From: Flavisphingopyxis soli
Lineage (GTDB): Bacteria; Pseudomonadota; Alphaproteobacteria; Sphingomonadales; Sphingomonadaceae
Direction of reading: 5' to 3'
Assembly: GCF_007995095.1 (NCBI RefSeq)
Contig: NZ_VOPY01000001.1
Coordinates: 25,001 to 89,000 of the forward strand
Length of the DNA: 64,000 bases
In this document: piece by piece, positions 18,785 to 27,931 of the stretch
Layout of the letters: every line of letters starts with the position of its first letter
Position numbering within the stretch: position 1 is the stretch's first letter
The notes under the pieces: generated by a model
The model's input: the letters and a program-made list of their open reading frames with translations, nothing else
What the model was told of the DNA's origin: nothing
The model's database searches: none
Program-made: the position numbers and the translations under genes

Positions 18785-19711
18785 TTGTCGCAAACGATCT
18801 TTCGCGCGTCGCCGACGCTTGTTTGGGCGGTGCTTGGCTATGTTGCAATCTGGGGGGGCTCGACGCTCTATCTGGCAGGCGCGGGTACTGACTGGATTTT
18901 CCCCATCGTGTCGCTTGGGCTGTTTGGCGGGTTGCTGACGGCACTCGCGGTCTGGCTGACCCGGCGCACCGCTGCGCCGACGGTGCCGGTCCGACGACCG
19001 ATACGCGAAAGCCTCGTACTATTGGCCTATCTCGCGGTTTACGCGGTACTTTTCTTGGGACCCGTCATGAGCTGGCTGCGCTCGGCGATACCGCCGGGCC
19101 CGGGTCAGGAGCTGGCGGTCATCGCGTTCAAGCTGGCGATCCATCTCGTCATCCCGATCCTGCTGCTCCGCGCCGCCAAGGCATCGCTTGAAGGCACCAC
19201 CGATCCCGGACTCTCGCGCAAGGGCGTCGTCGCAACGCTGGTCGTGTTCGGCGCGATCCTTGTGGGCCTGCAGACGCTCGTCAGCCCGTCACTGCGTCAG
19301 ATCGCTGCGCTCGACCTCTCGCCGTTCGCGGTCGGCGCGTGGATTCTCGGCGCATGGGCGTGGATTTCGATCGAGGCCGGCCTGTGCGAGGAATTCTTTT
19401 ACCGGGTCCTGCTCCAGTCGCGCCTCGGCGCCTGGTTCGGTTCGGCACCGCTGGCGATAGCGACGACCGCAATCGTGTTTGCCTTGGCGCATGCGCCGGG
19501 TCTCTACCTGCGCGGCGGGCCGGGGGTCGAGGGCTGGTCGCAGAACCCCGTCGAGGTCGCGGCCTACACGATTGCTACGCTATCGCCGATCGCCATCATG
19601 TTCGGAACGCTATGGCACCGGACGCGCAGCCTGGTGCTCGTCGTCATGCTCCACGGGGCCGTCGATGCCCTGCCCGCAACCGCCCGATTTGCGACGATCT
19701 GGGGCGGCTAG
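18785..19711 (+). CDS. CPBP family intramembrane glutamic protease
   Basis: 308 residues from a TTG start ([19 protein letters not shown]) with GGGGAGAG immediately upstream. Eight or so hydrophobic segments. The Abi/CPBP motif EExxxR is at E202, E203 and R207 ([19 protein letters not shown]), and [10 protein letters not shown] supplies the second-motif histidine. This family cleaves within membranes (type II CAAX-like proteases) and appears in bacteriocin self-immunity and regulation. The stop codon overlaps that of convergent uvrB within the bases CTAG. Confidence 0.88.
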   Translation: MSQTIFRASPTLVWAVLGYVAIWGGSTLYLAGAGTDWIFPIVSLGLFGGLLTALAVWLTRRTAAPTVPVRRPIRESLVLLAYLAVYAVLFLGPVMSWLRSAIPPGPGQELAVIAFKLAIHLVIPILLLRAAKASLEGTTDPGLSRKGVVATLVVFGAILVGLQTLVSPSLRQIAALDLSPFAVGAWILGAWAWISIEAGLCEEFFYRVLLQSRLGAWFGSAPLAIATTAIVFALAHAPGLYLRGGPGVEGWSQNPVEVAAYTIATLSPIAIMFGTLWHRTRSLVLVVMLHGAVDALPATARFATIWGG

Positions 19712-21885
19712 CGCATCTTCCTCTGCACCTTGCCGTAGCGCCCCTTGCGCGTGCCCGGCTTGCCCTCGGTCGAGCGTCCGCGGATCTGCGCGATCTGCGA
19801 ATGCTCGCCGAGGCCGAGCTCGTCGGCCTCGAGCTTGCGGATCTCGTCGCGGATGCGCCCCGCGGTCTCGAACTCGAGATCGGCGGCGGCGGCGCGCATC
19901 TTCTTTTCGAGGTCCTGGATATAGGCGCGCAGATTGTGCCCGGCGAGCGGCACCGCGTGCCCGCTGCCGCCATCGGGGACCATGTCCTTGGCGGTGGCGT
20001 GCGCGATGATGTCGCCGATATTCTTCTTGATCGTCGTCGGCGTTATGCCGTGTTCCTTGTTGTAGACAACCTGCTTCTCGCGCCGCCGGTCGGTCTCGTT
20101 GAGCGCGCGCTCCATGCTGCCCGTCACGCGGTCGGCATAGAGGATCACGCGCCCGTCGACGTTGCGCGCGGCGCGCCCGATCGTCTGGATCAATGACGTC
20201 TCGGAACGCAAGAACCCTTCCTTGTCGGCATCGAGGATCGCGACCAGTCCGCATTCGGGAATGTCCAATCCTTCGCGCAGCAGGTTGATGCCGATCAGGA
20301 CGTCGTAAACGCCCATCCTGAGGTCGCGGATCAGCTCGATACGCTCGAGTGTCTCGACGTCGGAGTGCATGTAGCGGACCTTGATCCCCGCCTCGTGCAT
20401 GAACTCGGTCAAATCCTCGGCCATCCGCTTGGTCAGCGTGGTGACGAGCGTGCGATATCCCGCCGCGGTGACCTTGCGGCATTCGGCGATCAGGTCGTCG
20501 ACCTGTTCCTCGACCGGGCGGATCTCGACCGGCGGATCAATGAGGCCGGTCGGGCGGATGACCTGTTCGGAAAACACCCCGCCGGTCGCCTCCATTTCCC
20601 AGCTGCCCGGAGTCGCACTGACGAAGACGGTTTCCGGCCGCATCGCGTCCCATTCGTTGAAGCGCAGCGGCCGGTTATCGATGCAGCTCGGCAGGCGGAA
20701 ACCATATTCGGCGAGCGTGATCTTGCGGCGGTGATCGCCCTTCGCCATCGCGCCGATCTGCGGCACCGTCTGGTGGCTCTCATCGACGAACAGCAGCGCG
20801 TTCTCGGGCAGGTACTCGAACAGTGTCGGCGGTGGCTCGCCCGGCAGGCGCCCCGTCAGGAAGCGCGAATAGTTCTCGATCCCCGCGCAGCTGCCCGTCG
20901 CGTGGATCATCTCGAGATCGAAATTGGTCCGCTGTTCGAGCCGCTGGTGCTCGAGCAATTTGCCCTCGGCCTCGAGCTCCTTCAACCGCTCGGTCAGCTC
21001 GTGACGGATCGCCTCGGTCGCCTGTTTGAGCGTCGGGCCCGGCGTCACGTAATGGCTGTTGGCGTATATGCGGATCGAATTGAGGTTGGCGACGGTCTTG
21101 CCCGTCAGCGGATCGAACTCGGTGATCGCCTCGATCTCGTCGCCGAAGAAGCTGACACGCCACGCGGTGTCCTCGTAATGCGACGGGAATATCTCGAGGC
21201 TGTCGCCGCGCACGCGGAAATTGCCGCGCTGGAAGGCGGCATCGTTGCGCTTGTACTGCAACGCCACAAGCTTGCGAATGATCTCGCGATTGTCCGCGCT
21301 CTCGCCCTTTTTGAGGTCGAAGATCATCGCCGAATAGGTTTCGACCGAACCGATGCCATAAAGGCAGCTGACCGAGGCGACGATGATGACGTCGTCGCGT
21401 TCGAGCAGCGACCGCGTCGCCGAATGCCGCATCCGGTCGATCGCCTCGTTCACCGAGCTTTCCTTCTCGATATACGTATCCGACCGCGCGACATAGGCCT
21501 CGGGCTGGTAATAATCATAGTAACTGACGAAATACTCGACCGCGTTGTCGGGAAAGAATTGCTTGAACTCGCCATAGAGCTGGGCGGCGAGGATCTTGTT
21601 GGGCGCGAGGATCAGCGCGGGGCGCTGCAGCGCATCGATGACCTTGGCCATCGTGAAAGTCTTGCCCGATCCGGTAACGCCGAGCAGCACCTGGTCGCGC
21701 TCGCCCGCCGCCGCCTGTTCGACGAGCTCCCGAATCGCGGTCGGCTGGTCGCCCGCGGGTTCGTAGTCGCTGACGAGCTTGAAGCGCTTGCCGCCCTCGG
21801 CCTTGGGCGGGCGCGCGGGACGATGCGGGACGAAGCTGCCGGACGTTTCGGGTTCGGCAAGACTGGTACGGATTTCAATGGCCAT
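19708..21885 (-). CDS. uvrB: UvrABC excinuclease subunit B
   Basis: 725 residues. Walker A GVTGSGKT is at 69-76, followed by '[20 protein letters not shown]' and the beta-hairpin '[21 protein letters not shown]' that clamps the damaged strand. The DEAD-like box appears as FVDESH, the helicase motif VI region as [15 protein letters not shown], and the C-terminal UVR motif as '[27 protein letters not shown]'. It verifies lesions in nucleotide excision repair. No GTTC-N7-GTTC box was seen in the bases just upstream. Confidence 0.97.
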   Translation of the reverse strand: MAIEIRTSLAEPETSGSFVPHRPARPPKAEGGKRFKLVSDYEPAGDQPTAIRELVEQAAAGERDQVLLGVTGSGKTFTMAKVIDALQRPALILAPNKILAAQLYGEFKQFFPDNAVEYFVSYYDYYQPEAYVARSDTYIEKESSVNEAIDRMRHSATRSLLERDDVIIVASVSCLYGIGSVETYSAMIFDLKKGESADNREIIRKLVALQYKRNDAAFQRGNFRVRGDSLEIFPSHYEDTAWRVSFFGDEIEAITEFDPLTGKTVANLNSIRIYANSHYVTPGPTLKQATEAIRHELTERLKELEAEGKLLEHQRLEQRTNFDLEMIHATGSCAGIENYSRFLTGRLPGEPPPTLFEYLPENALLFVDESHQTVPQIGAMAKGDHRRKITLAEYGFRLPSCIDNRPLRFNEWDAMRPETVFVSATPGSWEMEATGGVFSEQVIRPTGLIDPPVEIRPVEEQVDDLIAECRKVTAAGYRTLVTTLTKRMAEDLTEFMHEAGIKVRYMHSDVETLERIELIRDLRMGVYDVLIGINLLREGLDIPECGLVAILDADKEGFLRSETSLIQTIGRAARNVDGRVILYADRVTGSMERALNETDRRREKQVVYNKEHGITPTTIKKNIGDIIAHATAKDMVPDGGSGHAVPLAGHNLRAYIQDLEKKMRAAAADLEFETAGRIRDEIRKLEADELGLGEHSQIAQIRGRSTEGKPGTRKGRYGKVQRKMR

Positions 21886-21947
21886 CGCGGGGATATGGGA
21901 TCCCGGTCCGAATTCGGCAACGCTTCAGGACGCTTCCCCGTCCACGC

Positions 21948-22463
21948 CTATTCTTCGCGACTCTCACCCAGATAGGCGACGACGGCCAGCCGCATGCGGT
22001 CGTCACGGGTGATCGTCGCGTCGAGCGGCTCGTAATCGAATGTGACGTCGAAGGCCATGCCGACGATCAGACACACGCTCGTCACCCATCGTCTGGACGG
22101 GCGCTCGATCAGACGCGCCTCGCGCACTGCGGCGATCAGCTCGTCGCTCGGCGCGACCTGTTCGAACCCGCCGCCGACCGCTTTCACCAGGTAAACCGAC
22201 ACGTCGTCGGCATCGGCTTCGGCATAGACGATGGCCTGGTCCTGCTTGCCGTCGAGCGCCGCCTCCTCGAGCGCCAACCCCGCGATCGCCCCATAGGCTG
22301 GCCCCGTTTGCTCGAGCGTGGCCATGTCGGGCGCGACGAGGCCGTCTGGAGCGCCATCCTGCGCCAATGCTCCGCTACCGCACAGAGCCGCCGCCAGGCA
22401 GACGGCGATCCGAGCCCCAAGGGTGAGCCGCAGAGACATTTGCCGCTTACCCATCGCGGTCAA
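21948..22463 (-). CDS. Secreted YezG/DUF600-like protein, second putative immunity protein
   Basis: 171 residues from a TTG start that overlaps the preceding stop (TTGA); internal ATGs give MGKRQ or MSLRL starts. Residues 9-36 form a signal peptide ending ALAQ. The mature part repeats the pattern of the preceding gene: Y..EA, DEL..AVREARL, RRW, AFDVTFDYEP, then an Arg (about residues 80-156). That is the outline of YezG/DUF600 immunity proteins. It is the third gene of the toxin unit. A DUF600 relative with an export signal is unusual, because the partner is a nuclease. The homology is judged by eye. Confidence 0.6.
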   Translation of the reverse strand: MTAMGKRQMSLRLTLGARIAVCLAAALCGSGALAQDGAPDGLVAPDMATLEQTGPAYGAIAGLALEEAALDGKQDQAIVYAEADADDVSVYLVKAVGGGFEQVAPSDELIAAVREARLIERPSRRWVTSVCLIVGMAFDVTFDYEPLDATITRDDRMRLAVVAYLGESREE

Positions 22464-22867
22464 AACGCGTCGTCGGGCGGCGGCAAATAGGTCACCGGCA
22501 TATCGCCAAAGCGCTGGGCGAGCAGCGCCTCACGGCGTTCTCCGAACTGTGCGAACGCGCGCTCCGCGTCTGGCTCGTACCGAAACTGGGCGTCGAACGC
22601 GTGGTCGACGATCTTGATTTCCAGCTCTGTCCACCGTTTTTCCGGCTCGGGGAGATACCATAACTTTCGCACAAGATCGGATAGTTCATCATTAATGAAC
22701 CGATCCATAAGTCCGCTTTTTGTTACTTCGTAAAGCGTCGGCGCCATAACCCCGGGGATCGCTTCGACATACAGCCAGCCGGTCGATGAACTGTCCTCGA
22801 AAGCGGCCATCATCGCGCCGCCTATCTGAGTCAGCAGGGACTGTTCAGTCGCCCGGTCCATCATCAT
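22460..22867 (-). CDS. YezG/DUF600-like immunity protein
   Basis: 135 residues, starting MMMDRATEQSLLTQIGGAMM. The ATG overlaps the toxin stop (ATGA), and the stop overlaps the next gene. Residues 30-121 show the DUF600 pattern: WLYVEA, NDELSDLVRKLWYL, KRWTELEIKIVDHAFDAQFRYEP, then ERREALLAQRFGD. In Bacillus subtilis YezG neutralises YeeF, an LXG toxin with the same nuclease domain type as the upstream gene here, so a cytoplasmic immunity role is the natural inference. It has no signal peptide, in contrast to the following gene. Confidence 0.72.
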   Translation of the reverse strand: MMMDRATEQSLLTQIGGAMMAAFEDSSSTGWLYVEAIPGVMAPTLYEVTKSGLMDRFINDELSDLVRKLWYLPEPEKRWTELEIKIVDHAFDAQFRYEPDAERAFAQFGERREALLAQRFGDMPVTYLPPPDDAF

Positions 22868-23790
22868 TCCCCTGCTCGATTTTCGAAAATCTGGCGCATC
22901 CGCTGACCATCGATCCAAAAGAAGACGATAATCTCGGTCGGTCGCTGCGACAATCCATCGTAACGTGCCTGGATATCGACCCTGACCGTCTTGCCTGCGC
23001 GAATGGCCGCCGCCCATTGGTTTTCGAGCCTGGCATATCCGCTGCGGTTGAAGTTGGCGTCCTGCGCGAAATGGTTGAATGCTTCGGTCGGTCCGTTGAA
23101 CCGTCGGGCAATGTAATGCCCCCCATGGTCGGTCGGCAAGCGATCACGGCCGCCGGCAGTGCGCTGTGCGGCACGCGATCGGTTCTGATCGGGATTGGCG
23201 ATGAGTACGCCGCGGGCCTGTTGCGTTCGCCCGATCAGATCGATGTCGAATCGGTAGCCATTGGCAGTGATCGAACGGCGATCCGCAGCGACCTGCTCGG
23301 GGATCGACGGCGGATGGCGCGGATCGGGTGGCAGCTTCCCATCATGCGTCGCGGAGTAATAAATAAGCGCAAGCGCGGTCGCCCGAGCTTCGCGCGCGCG
23401 TTCGAGATAGGCTTGCGTCGGTAGCATAAGTCGCTGACCGATCTGGATCTGGCGATCGATCGGCAGGCGATTGATCCAGGCGAGGTCCGCTGCGGTCAGA
23501 CCTTTGCGCAACTTCGCGATCGCGTTGAGCGTGTCGCCCTTCCTGACGACATGGATCGTGCGGTTCGCCGGGTCGCGCGGGTCAGAGGACCCGCTTCCCC
23601 AACTGCCCGTCGCGCCACCGCCGCCGGACGCCGCCACCGAACGTCCCGCGAAAAAATTGCCCGCGTTGCGAAATGTAAACCGCCCGTTTCTCGGGTCGTG
23701 CCACGGATTGAATTTGCGCTCTATCGGTTGCGGGCAAAAGCCCGTGCGCAAATACACGTCGAACGCGCGTCGATGATCGGCCTGATACAC
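22864..23790 (-). CDS. Polymorphic toxin: LysM domain plus Endonuclease_NS_2 nuclease
   Basis: 308 residues from a GTG start with GGAG 6 nt upstream. Order: a short N-terminus with NPWHDPRNGRFTF (28-40), a Gly/Ser linker, a LysM domain (about 77-123, IHVVRKGDTLNAIAKL...QIGQRLMLP), a spacer, and a C-terminal nuclease (about 175-303). The nuclease core is DHGGHYIARRFNGPTEAFN (221-239), then ANFNRSGYARLENQWA and IDGQRMRQIFEN; H222/H225 and N246 are candidate catalytic residues. This is the DNA/RNA non-specific endonuclease type found in YeeF-like toxins. No signal peptide is seen; the export route is unknown. Followed by two immunity-like genes. Confidence 0.8.
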   Translation of the reverse strand: MYQADHRRAFDVYLRTGFCPQPIERKFNPWHDPRNGRFTFRNAGNFFAGRSVAASGGGGATGSWGSGSSDPRDPANRTIHVVRKGDTLNAIAKLRKGLTAADLAWINRLPIDRQIQIGQRLMLPTQAYLERAREARATALALIYYSATHDGKLPPDPRHPPSIPEQVAADRRSITANGYRFDIDLIGRTQQARGVLIANPDQNRSRAAQRTAGGRDRLPTDHGGHYIARRFNGPTEAFNHFAQDANFNRSGYARLENQWAAAIRAGKTVRVDIQARYDGLSQRPTEIIVFFWIDGQRMRQIFENRAGE

Positions 23791-23834
23791 GCATGCTCCA
23801 TCGATCCTGTCGCGCCCGCCTAACAGAACCTGAA

Positions 23835-23849
23835 GAACAAATCAAGAAC
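23835..23849 (-). promoter_or_regulatory. Candidate LexA (SOS) box upstream of the toxin gene
   Basis: GAAC-N7-GAAC on the plus strand, i.e. GTTC-N7-GTTC read towards the toxin, exactly the alphaproteobacterial LexA consensus. It lies 45 nt before the GTG start. A further GAAC at 23826-23829 adds a half site. Two matches per 64 kb are expected by chance, but under 0.01 in a gap of this size. Confidence 0.5.
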
Positions 23850-24012
23850 ATGTCGGATGTTCGCTTATCGCCCTCTCGTAGTGTGGCATGCTTGGCCAGT
23901 TTCGCTGCGGTCGTAATTGCATCTTCTCGCCCCCCTATCGCCACAGGGGTGGCATCGCGCGCACTTGGGACTAAGAGACGGCTGTGCCCCGCCCGACTCG
24001 CCCCACCGCCGC

Positions 24013-25317
24013 ATGAAACGCTGGACGCGCTATCGCATGCGCGCCGCGATGCGGCTGCACGGGCCGACCTCGGCGATCTTCCGTCGGCGGCTCGCGATCG
24101 TCGGCGGCGCGATTTCGGTCGGGCTCGTCGCGCTCGGCTTTGCCAGCCTGTCCGACCATGCGACGCGTCTGTTCCATCGCACGATTCTCCTCTGGCCGCT
24201 GCTGCCGCTGCTGGTCACCCCGCTCGGCTATGCCGGAATCGTCTGGGCGACCTTGCGCTTCAGCCCCGACTCGCGCGGGTCGGGCATTCCGCAAGTCATC
24301 GCCGCGCGCAACGATCCCGATGCGGCGGTCCGCAGAGCGCTGTCGCTACCGACCGCGCTCACCAAGGGCGTGCTGACGCTCGCCGGCTTGCTCGTCGGCG
24401 CATCGACCGGGCGCGAGGGGCCGACAGTCCAGATCGCCGCCGCGGTGATGGCCGCGTGGCACCGGTTGTTGCGCCTGCCGCTGCGCGCCTCGGTGATCAT
24501 CGCGGGCGGCGCGGCGGGTGTCGCCGCCGCGTTCAACACCCCGCTCGCCGGCATCGCCTTTGCCATCGAGGAGCTCGCCGCCGCCTATGAGCAGCGGATG
24601 GCGCTGCTCGTCATGACCGCGATCCTGATCTCGGGCGCGGTCGCGCTCGGCATCGGCGGCGACTATGTCTATTTCGGCGTCGTCTCGAGCCGGGTCGACT
24701 TTGTTTCGGTGATCGTCATCGCGCCGGTTGCGGGCGTGCTCGGCGGACTCACCGGCGGCTGGTTCGCGCGGCTCGTCCTCGCCTCGGCGCAGGGTACGAC
24801 GCGGCTGATGTGTGCGGCAAAGAGCACCCCGGTCCTGACCGCCGGGATCTGCGGCCTGATCGTCGCCGCACTCGGCATCGCGACCAATCTGACCTGGGGC
24901 ACCGGTTATGATGCCGCGCGGATGATGATCGAAGGCGGCGCGTCGCCCTGGTGGTTCGGCCCGGCCAAGTTCGCCACCACGCTGGCGACCGCGATCGCAG
25001 GACTTCCCGGCGGCATCTTCGCTCCCAGCCTCGCGACCGGTGCAGGCTTCGGCAATATCCTCACCTGGCTGTTCCCCGGCCAGCCGGTCAGCGCGATCGT
25101 CGTCCTCGGCATGGTCGCCTATTTCACCGGCGTCGTCCGCGCGCCGCTGACCGCGGTGTTCATCCTGACCGAGACGACCGCCGCACGCGGGCTGATGCTG
25201 CCGCTGATGGCGACCGCGCTGATCGCCGACCGCGCCAGCGCGCTGGTCTGCCGCGAGAAGCTCTACAACGGTCTCGCCAAGACCTTCATGGGCAAGGACG
25301 AGACCGCCAGGTCCTAG
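24013..25317 (+). CDS. ClC-type chloride channel/transporter
   Basis: 434 residues. The ion-path motifs are intact: GSGIP at 89-93, GREGP at 133-137 with gating Glu135, and GLPGGIFAPSLATGAGFG near residue 340. An internal 'FAIEELAAAYEQ' carries the Glu pair that corresponds to the proton-path glutamate of E. coli ClcA, so H+/Cl- exchange is likely. About ten membrane helices; no CBS domain. The ATG at 24013 (MKRWTRYRMRAAMRLHGPTS) is preferred to an upstream ATG. It ends overlapping the convergent hydrolase stop. Confidence 0.92.
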   Translation: MKRWTRYRMRAAMRLHGPTSAIFRRRLAIVGGAISVGLVALGFASLSDHATRLFHRTILLWPLLPLLVTPLGYAGIVWATLRFSPDSRGSGIPQVIAARNDPDAAVRRALSLPTALTKGVLTLAGLLVGASTGREGPTVQIAAAVMAAWHRLLRLPLRASVIIAGGAAGVAAAFNTPLAGIAFAIEELAAAYEQRMALLVMTAILISGAVALGIGGDYVYFGVVSSRVDFVSVIVIAPVAGVLGGLTGGWFARLVLASAQGTTRLMCAAKSTPVLTAGICGLIVAALGIATNLTWGTGYDAARMMIEGGASPWWFGPAKFATTLATAIAGLPGGIFAPSLATGAGFGNILTWLFPGQPVSAIVVLGMVAYFTGVVRAPLTAVFILTETTAARGLMLPLMATALIADRASALVCREKLYNGLAKTFMGKDETARS

Positions 25318-26600
25318 GGCAAGGCGTCGATTGCCGCCTGGTCGCAGCGCGGCTTTGGCCCGCGCACATCGCTTTGGGATCGCGCGGCAGCCGGCACCAT
25401 GAACGACGCCCCGATGCGATGCGCGGCGAACCGGTCGGCGGGCAGCCCGGCGCACTGCGCCTCGAGCGCGAGCATCTTCGGCGGCGTATCATACCCCTCC
25501 CACGACAGGCGGAAGGTTCCCCAGTGGATCGGCAGCCCGGTCGTCGCGCCGAGCCGCTCGAACGCCTCGACCGCGTGCTTGGGCCCGACATGCGATCCCG
25601 ACCACATCTGCCCCGGGGCAAAGCGGAATGCGCCGATCGGAATGATCGCGAGCCGGATCGGCCCCGCTGCCCGCCGCCTCGCCTCGTCGGGCCAGCGCAT
25701 GTCGCCCGGCCCGGTATCGCCGGCGAAGAAGACGCTGCCCGACGGTGTGTCGATGACGAAGCTCGACCACAGGGCGCGATTGCGATCGGCGCCCCAGCGG
25801 CTCGACCAGTGATGGTTGCGCGTGACGGTGACCTTGACGTCTAATTCCCTCGGAAAAAGACCGGTATCTCGTGATAGGCGATCAGCGATAAATTCCGAAC
25901 GGCCCCAGTCCAGCACCATAACGAGGGCGTCATACCTCAAGCAATGGTTGCAGGTTTCAGTCGAGACTCCCCCGGCGGCAAGAATCTCTTCGTTTCCCGG
26001 GCTGGTGACGATCACCGGCCGATCGCGCTCCCACAGCCGCTTTAGCGTCGCCATGTCCATATGGTCGTAATGGTTGTGGCTAACGACGATCAGGTCGATC
26101 CGCGGCAGGTCGTCGAACGCGATCCCCGGCGCGGCGACGCGGTGCGGGCCGATACCGAGCGGCCCCGCCACGTCGCTCCAGATCGGGTCGGTCAGGATGT
26201 TGAGCCCCGGCGTCTCGATCAGCACGCTGGCATGGCCGATCCAGGTCGCGCGCATCTCGCCGGGCTTGACCGGCGGCAGCGCCTTCGGTCTGGCCTGCGC
26301 CACCGCGACATGATCGGGCCAGGCCGGACGCTGGTCGGCGCCAGTGATCCAGCGCAGCAGGAACCCGCCCGGCCCGCGGCTGCCGCCCTTGACCGCCGCA
26401 CGCGTCGGGTCGCCCGACCATTCGCCTTCGCCCTCGTCGGGATTGAAGAAATGCGCGCCGTCGAAATTGCCGTCTGGCGGACCCTCGTAATAGACGCGGT
26501 CGAGGAAGCGCGGGACGATCGTCACCGTCAGCAGCAGCGCAACAACTATCCACAGCACGATCGTGCCAGTCCATCGCGCCACCGCGCTGATCATCCGCAT
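25314..26600 (-). CDS. MBL-fold metallo-hydrolase, membrane-anchored (UlaG/NAPE-PLD-like)
   Basis: 428 residues. An N-terminal helix (about 9-28) anchors or exports it. The zinc motif HNHYDHMD follows LIVVSHNHYDHMD, and FFAGDTG, HHWSSRWGADRNRALWSSF and PIHWGTFRLSWE are conserved blocks of the NAPE-PLD/UlaG-like beta-lactamase fold. A stretch around 25845-25975 (CNHCLRYDALVMVLDWGRSEFIADRL...) is longer and lower in GC than expected. Substrate unknown; phosphodiester or lactone hydrolysis are possible. Its stop shares CTAG with the channel gene. Confidence 0.85.
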   Translation of the reverse strand: MRMISAVARWTGTIVLWIVVALLLTVTIVPRFLDRVYYEGPPDGNFDGAHFFNPDEGEGEWSGDPTRAAVKGGSRGPGGFLLRWITGADQRPAWPDHVAVAQARPKALPPVKPGEMRATWIGHASVLIETPGLNILTDPIWSDVAGPLGIGPHRVAAPGIAFDDLPRIDLIVVSHNHYDHMDMATLKRLWERDRPVIVTSPGNEEILAAGGVSTETCNHCLRYDALVMVLDWGRSEFIADRLSRDTGLFPRELDVKVTVTRNHHWSSRWGADRNRALWSSFVIDTPSGSVFFAGDTGPGDMRWPDEARRRAAGPIRLAIIPIGAFRFAPGQMWSGSHVGPKHAVEAFERLGATTGLPIHWGTFRLSWEGYDTPPKMLALEAQCAGLPADRFAAHRIGASFMVPAAARSQSDVRGPKPRCDQAAIDALP

Positions 26601-26682
26601 TCGAAACTATCCCGCCGCTGGTTGGGTGCCCGCGATAGCATGGCGCGCCGCGCGGGCAATGCCGCCAATCGTCCGTGCGCGA

Positions 26683-26949
26683 TCAACTCCCCGAAGCGAT
26701 CGGCGTCACATTGCCTTCGCCGGGGGCGTCGCCCGCGCCCGGCTGACGCGGCACCTTGCGCCCCATCGACCAGTTGGTCTGCATCCGCACCTTGGGATTG
26801 GGCGCGCACCAGATCTCGCCCGTCGCGTCGATCGCGGTGACCCAGATCAGGTTATGCTCGGGCCCGTAATCGATCACGCCAAAGGCGAGGCCGTCGCCGC
26901 GCTCAAGGACGTGCAGGGGGATCGGGGGATCGAGTTGGGTGAACGACAT
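26683..26949 (-). CDS. Small conserved protein, unknown function
   Basis: 88 residues, MSFTQLDPPIPLHVLERGDGLAFGVIDYGPEHNLIWVTAI..., ending in a Pro/Gly-rich tail. AGGAA sits about 8 nt before the ATG. The segment GEIWCAPNPKVRMQTNWSMGR looks like a conserved core. No membrane or signal segment. I recognise no function; the composition and ribosome site support a real gene. Confidence 0.7.
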   Translation of the reverse strand: MSFTQLDPPIPLHVLERGDGLAFGVIDYGPEHNLIWVTAIDATGEIWCAPNPKVRMQTNWSMGRKVPRQPGAGDAPGEGNVTPIASGS

Positions 26950-27017
26950 CGGGCGGTTCCTGTGCAGATGACACGATCATCAACCCGCCGCTATCGCCCC
27001 GGTTCCATTGATGAATG

Positions 27018-27293
27018 TCAGCGCCGCCGATTGGTCAGCAGGGCAAAGACGATGCCATTGACCATCGTGTAGAGCCCGTAGAGCAGCAGCATCGCGATCG
27101 GCCAGCTCTGGCTGAACAGCATCGCCATCAGCAGCAGGACGAATTCGAAGGCATAGCTGGTATAGCGCCCCATCGCGCGCTGCACGGGCATGACCGACGC
27201 CTGGATGATCGGGTCGCGGCTCTCGATCAGCGCGCGGTGCATCGCGAAATTGGCGATTCCGGCGAAGAAGATGAAGATCAGCGACAGCGTCAT
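27018..27293 (-). CDS. Small membrane protein, unknown function
   Basis: 91 residues with three hydrophobic stretches: 1-18 (MTLSLIFIFFAGIANFAM), about 46-63 and 65-84. A loop holds RDPIIQASVMPVQRAMGRYTSYAFEF. It lies 68 bp downstream of the preceding 88-residue gene on the same strand, so they may share a transcript. Conserved-looking but unassigned. Confidence 0.68.
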   Translation of the reverse strand: MTLSLIFIFFAGIANFAMHRALIESRDPIIQASVMPVQRAMGRYTSYAFEFVLLLMAMLFSQSWPIAMLLLYGLYTMVNGIVFALLTNRRR

Positions 27294-27502
27294 GCCCCCG
27301 ATATAGGCACCTTGGGCCTAATCGCCAGCAACTTGCCGCGCATGTCGGCCCCTCGCCATCGCCGCGTTTTCTTCGCGTTGGGCGTGTCGCCGACCCCGTT
27401 CATTGATGCAATGACACGCCCTGCGCCAAATCCTTCGCCGTGCGCCGATCGCGTTCGCAACTGTCGTCCGCCTCGCTTTTCTGGTAATCGATAGCCTCAA
27501 CC

Positions 27503-27931
27503 GTGCCGGTCAGGAGTTGGTTTGAAGCCCGCGCTGAAAGCTGCGACATTTTTTTCTTGGCGCTGTTTGCCTTGGGCTTCGTCTTGGGAACGATCCGGGT
27601 GGTTTTCGTAGCGCCGCGCTTAGGGCCTCTCGGGGCGACATTCGCCGAACTGCCCTTGATGCTCATCGCGGCCTATTACACCTGCCGGTGGTCGGTCCAA
27701 TATTGGCAGGTTCGGCGCGCGATTGCGATCCGCTGGGCAATGGTCGGGTGGTTTCTGACACTGTTGATGACAGGCGAAATGCTGCTCGGCTCGGCGCTCT
27801 TCGCGCGGACCGCAACCGAACAATGGGCTGCGTTGACGACGCCGGCAGGATTGCTCGGCATGTCCGCTCAGCTGATCGCCGCGCTCCTCCCGTTATTTGT
27901 CTGCAGGCAGGGGCGGACATGCCCAGGCTAA
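27503..27931 (+). CDS. Putative membrane protein
   Basis: 142 residues from a GTG start (VPVRSWFEARAESCDIFFLALFALGFVLG). Hydrophobic segments lie at about 14-33, 46-60, 79-99 and 113-132. Its 3' end overlaps the hydrolase gene by 13 bp, so the two are one unit. It resembles short sphingomonad membrane proteins of unknown role. The 209-bp gap before it holds no gene that I can support. Confidence 0.6.
   Translation: MPVRSWFEARAESCDIFFLALFALGFVLGTIRVVFVAPRLGPLGATFAELPLMLIAAYYTCRWSVQYWQVRRAIAIRWAMVGWFLTLLMTGEMLLGSALFARTATEQWAALTTPAGLLGMSAQLIAALLPLFVCRQGRTCPG

Noticed and set aside
21886-21947. LexA box before uvrB
   Set aside because: No GTTC-N7-GTTC or its complement in the gap between uvrB and the toxin unit.
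20365-21975. A 536-codon open frame on the plus strand
   Set aside because: It is antisense to uvrB, and no domain is visible.
23793-24590. Plus-strand frame of 265 codons starting before the ClC gene
   Set aside because: It overlaps the ClC gene in another frame; the ClC frame has all the ion-path motifs.
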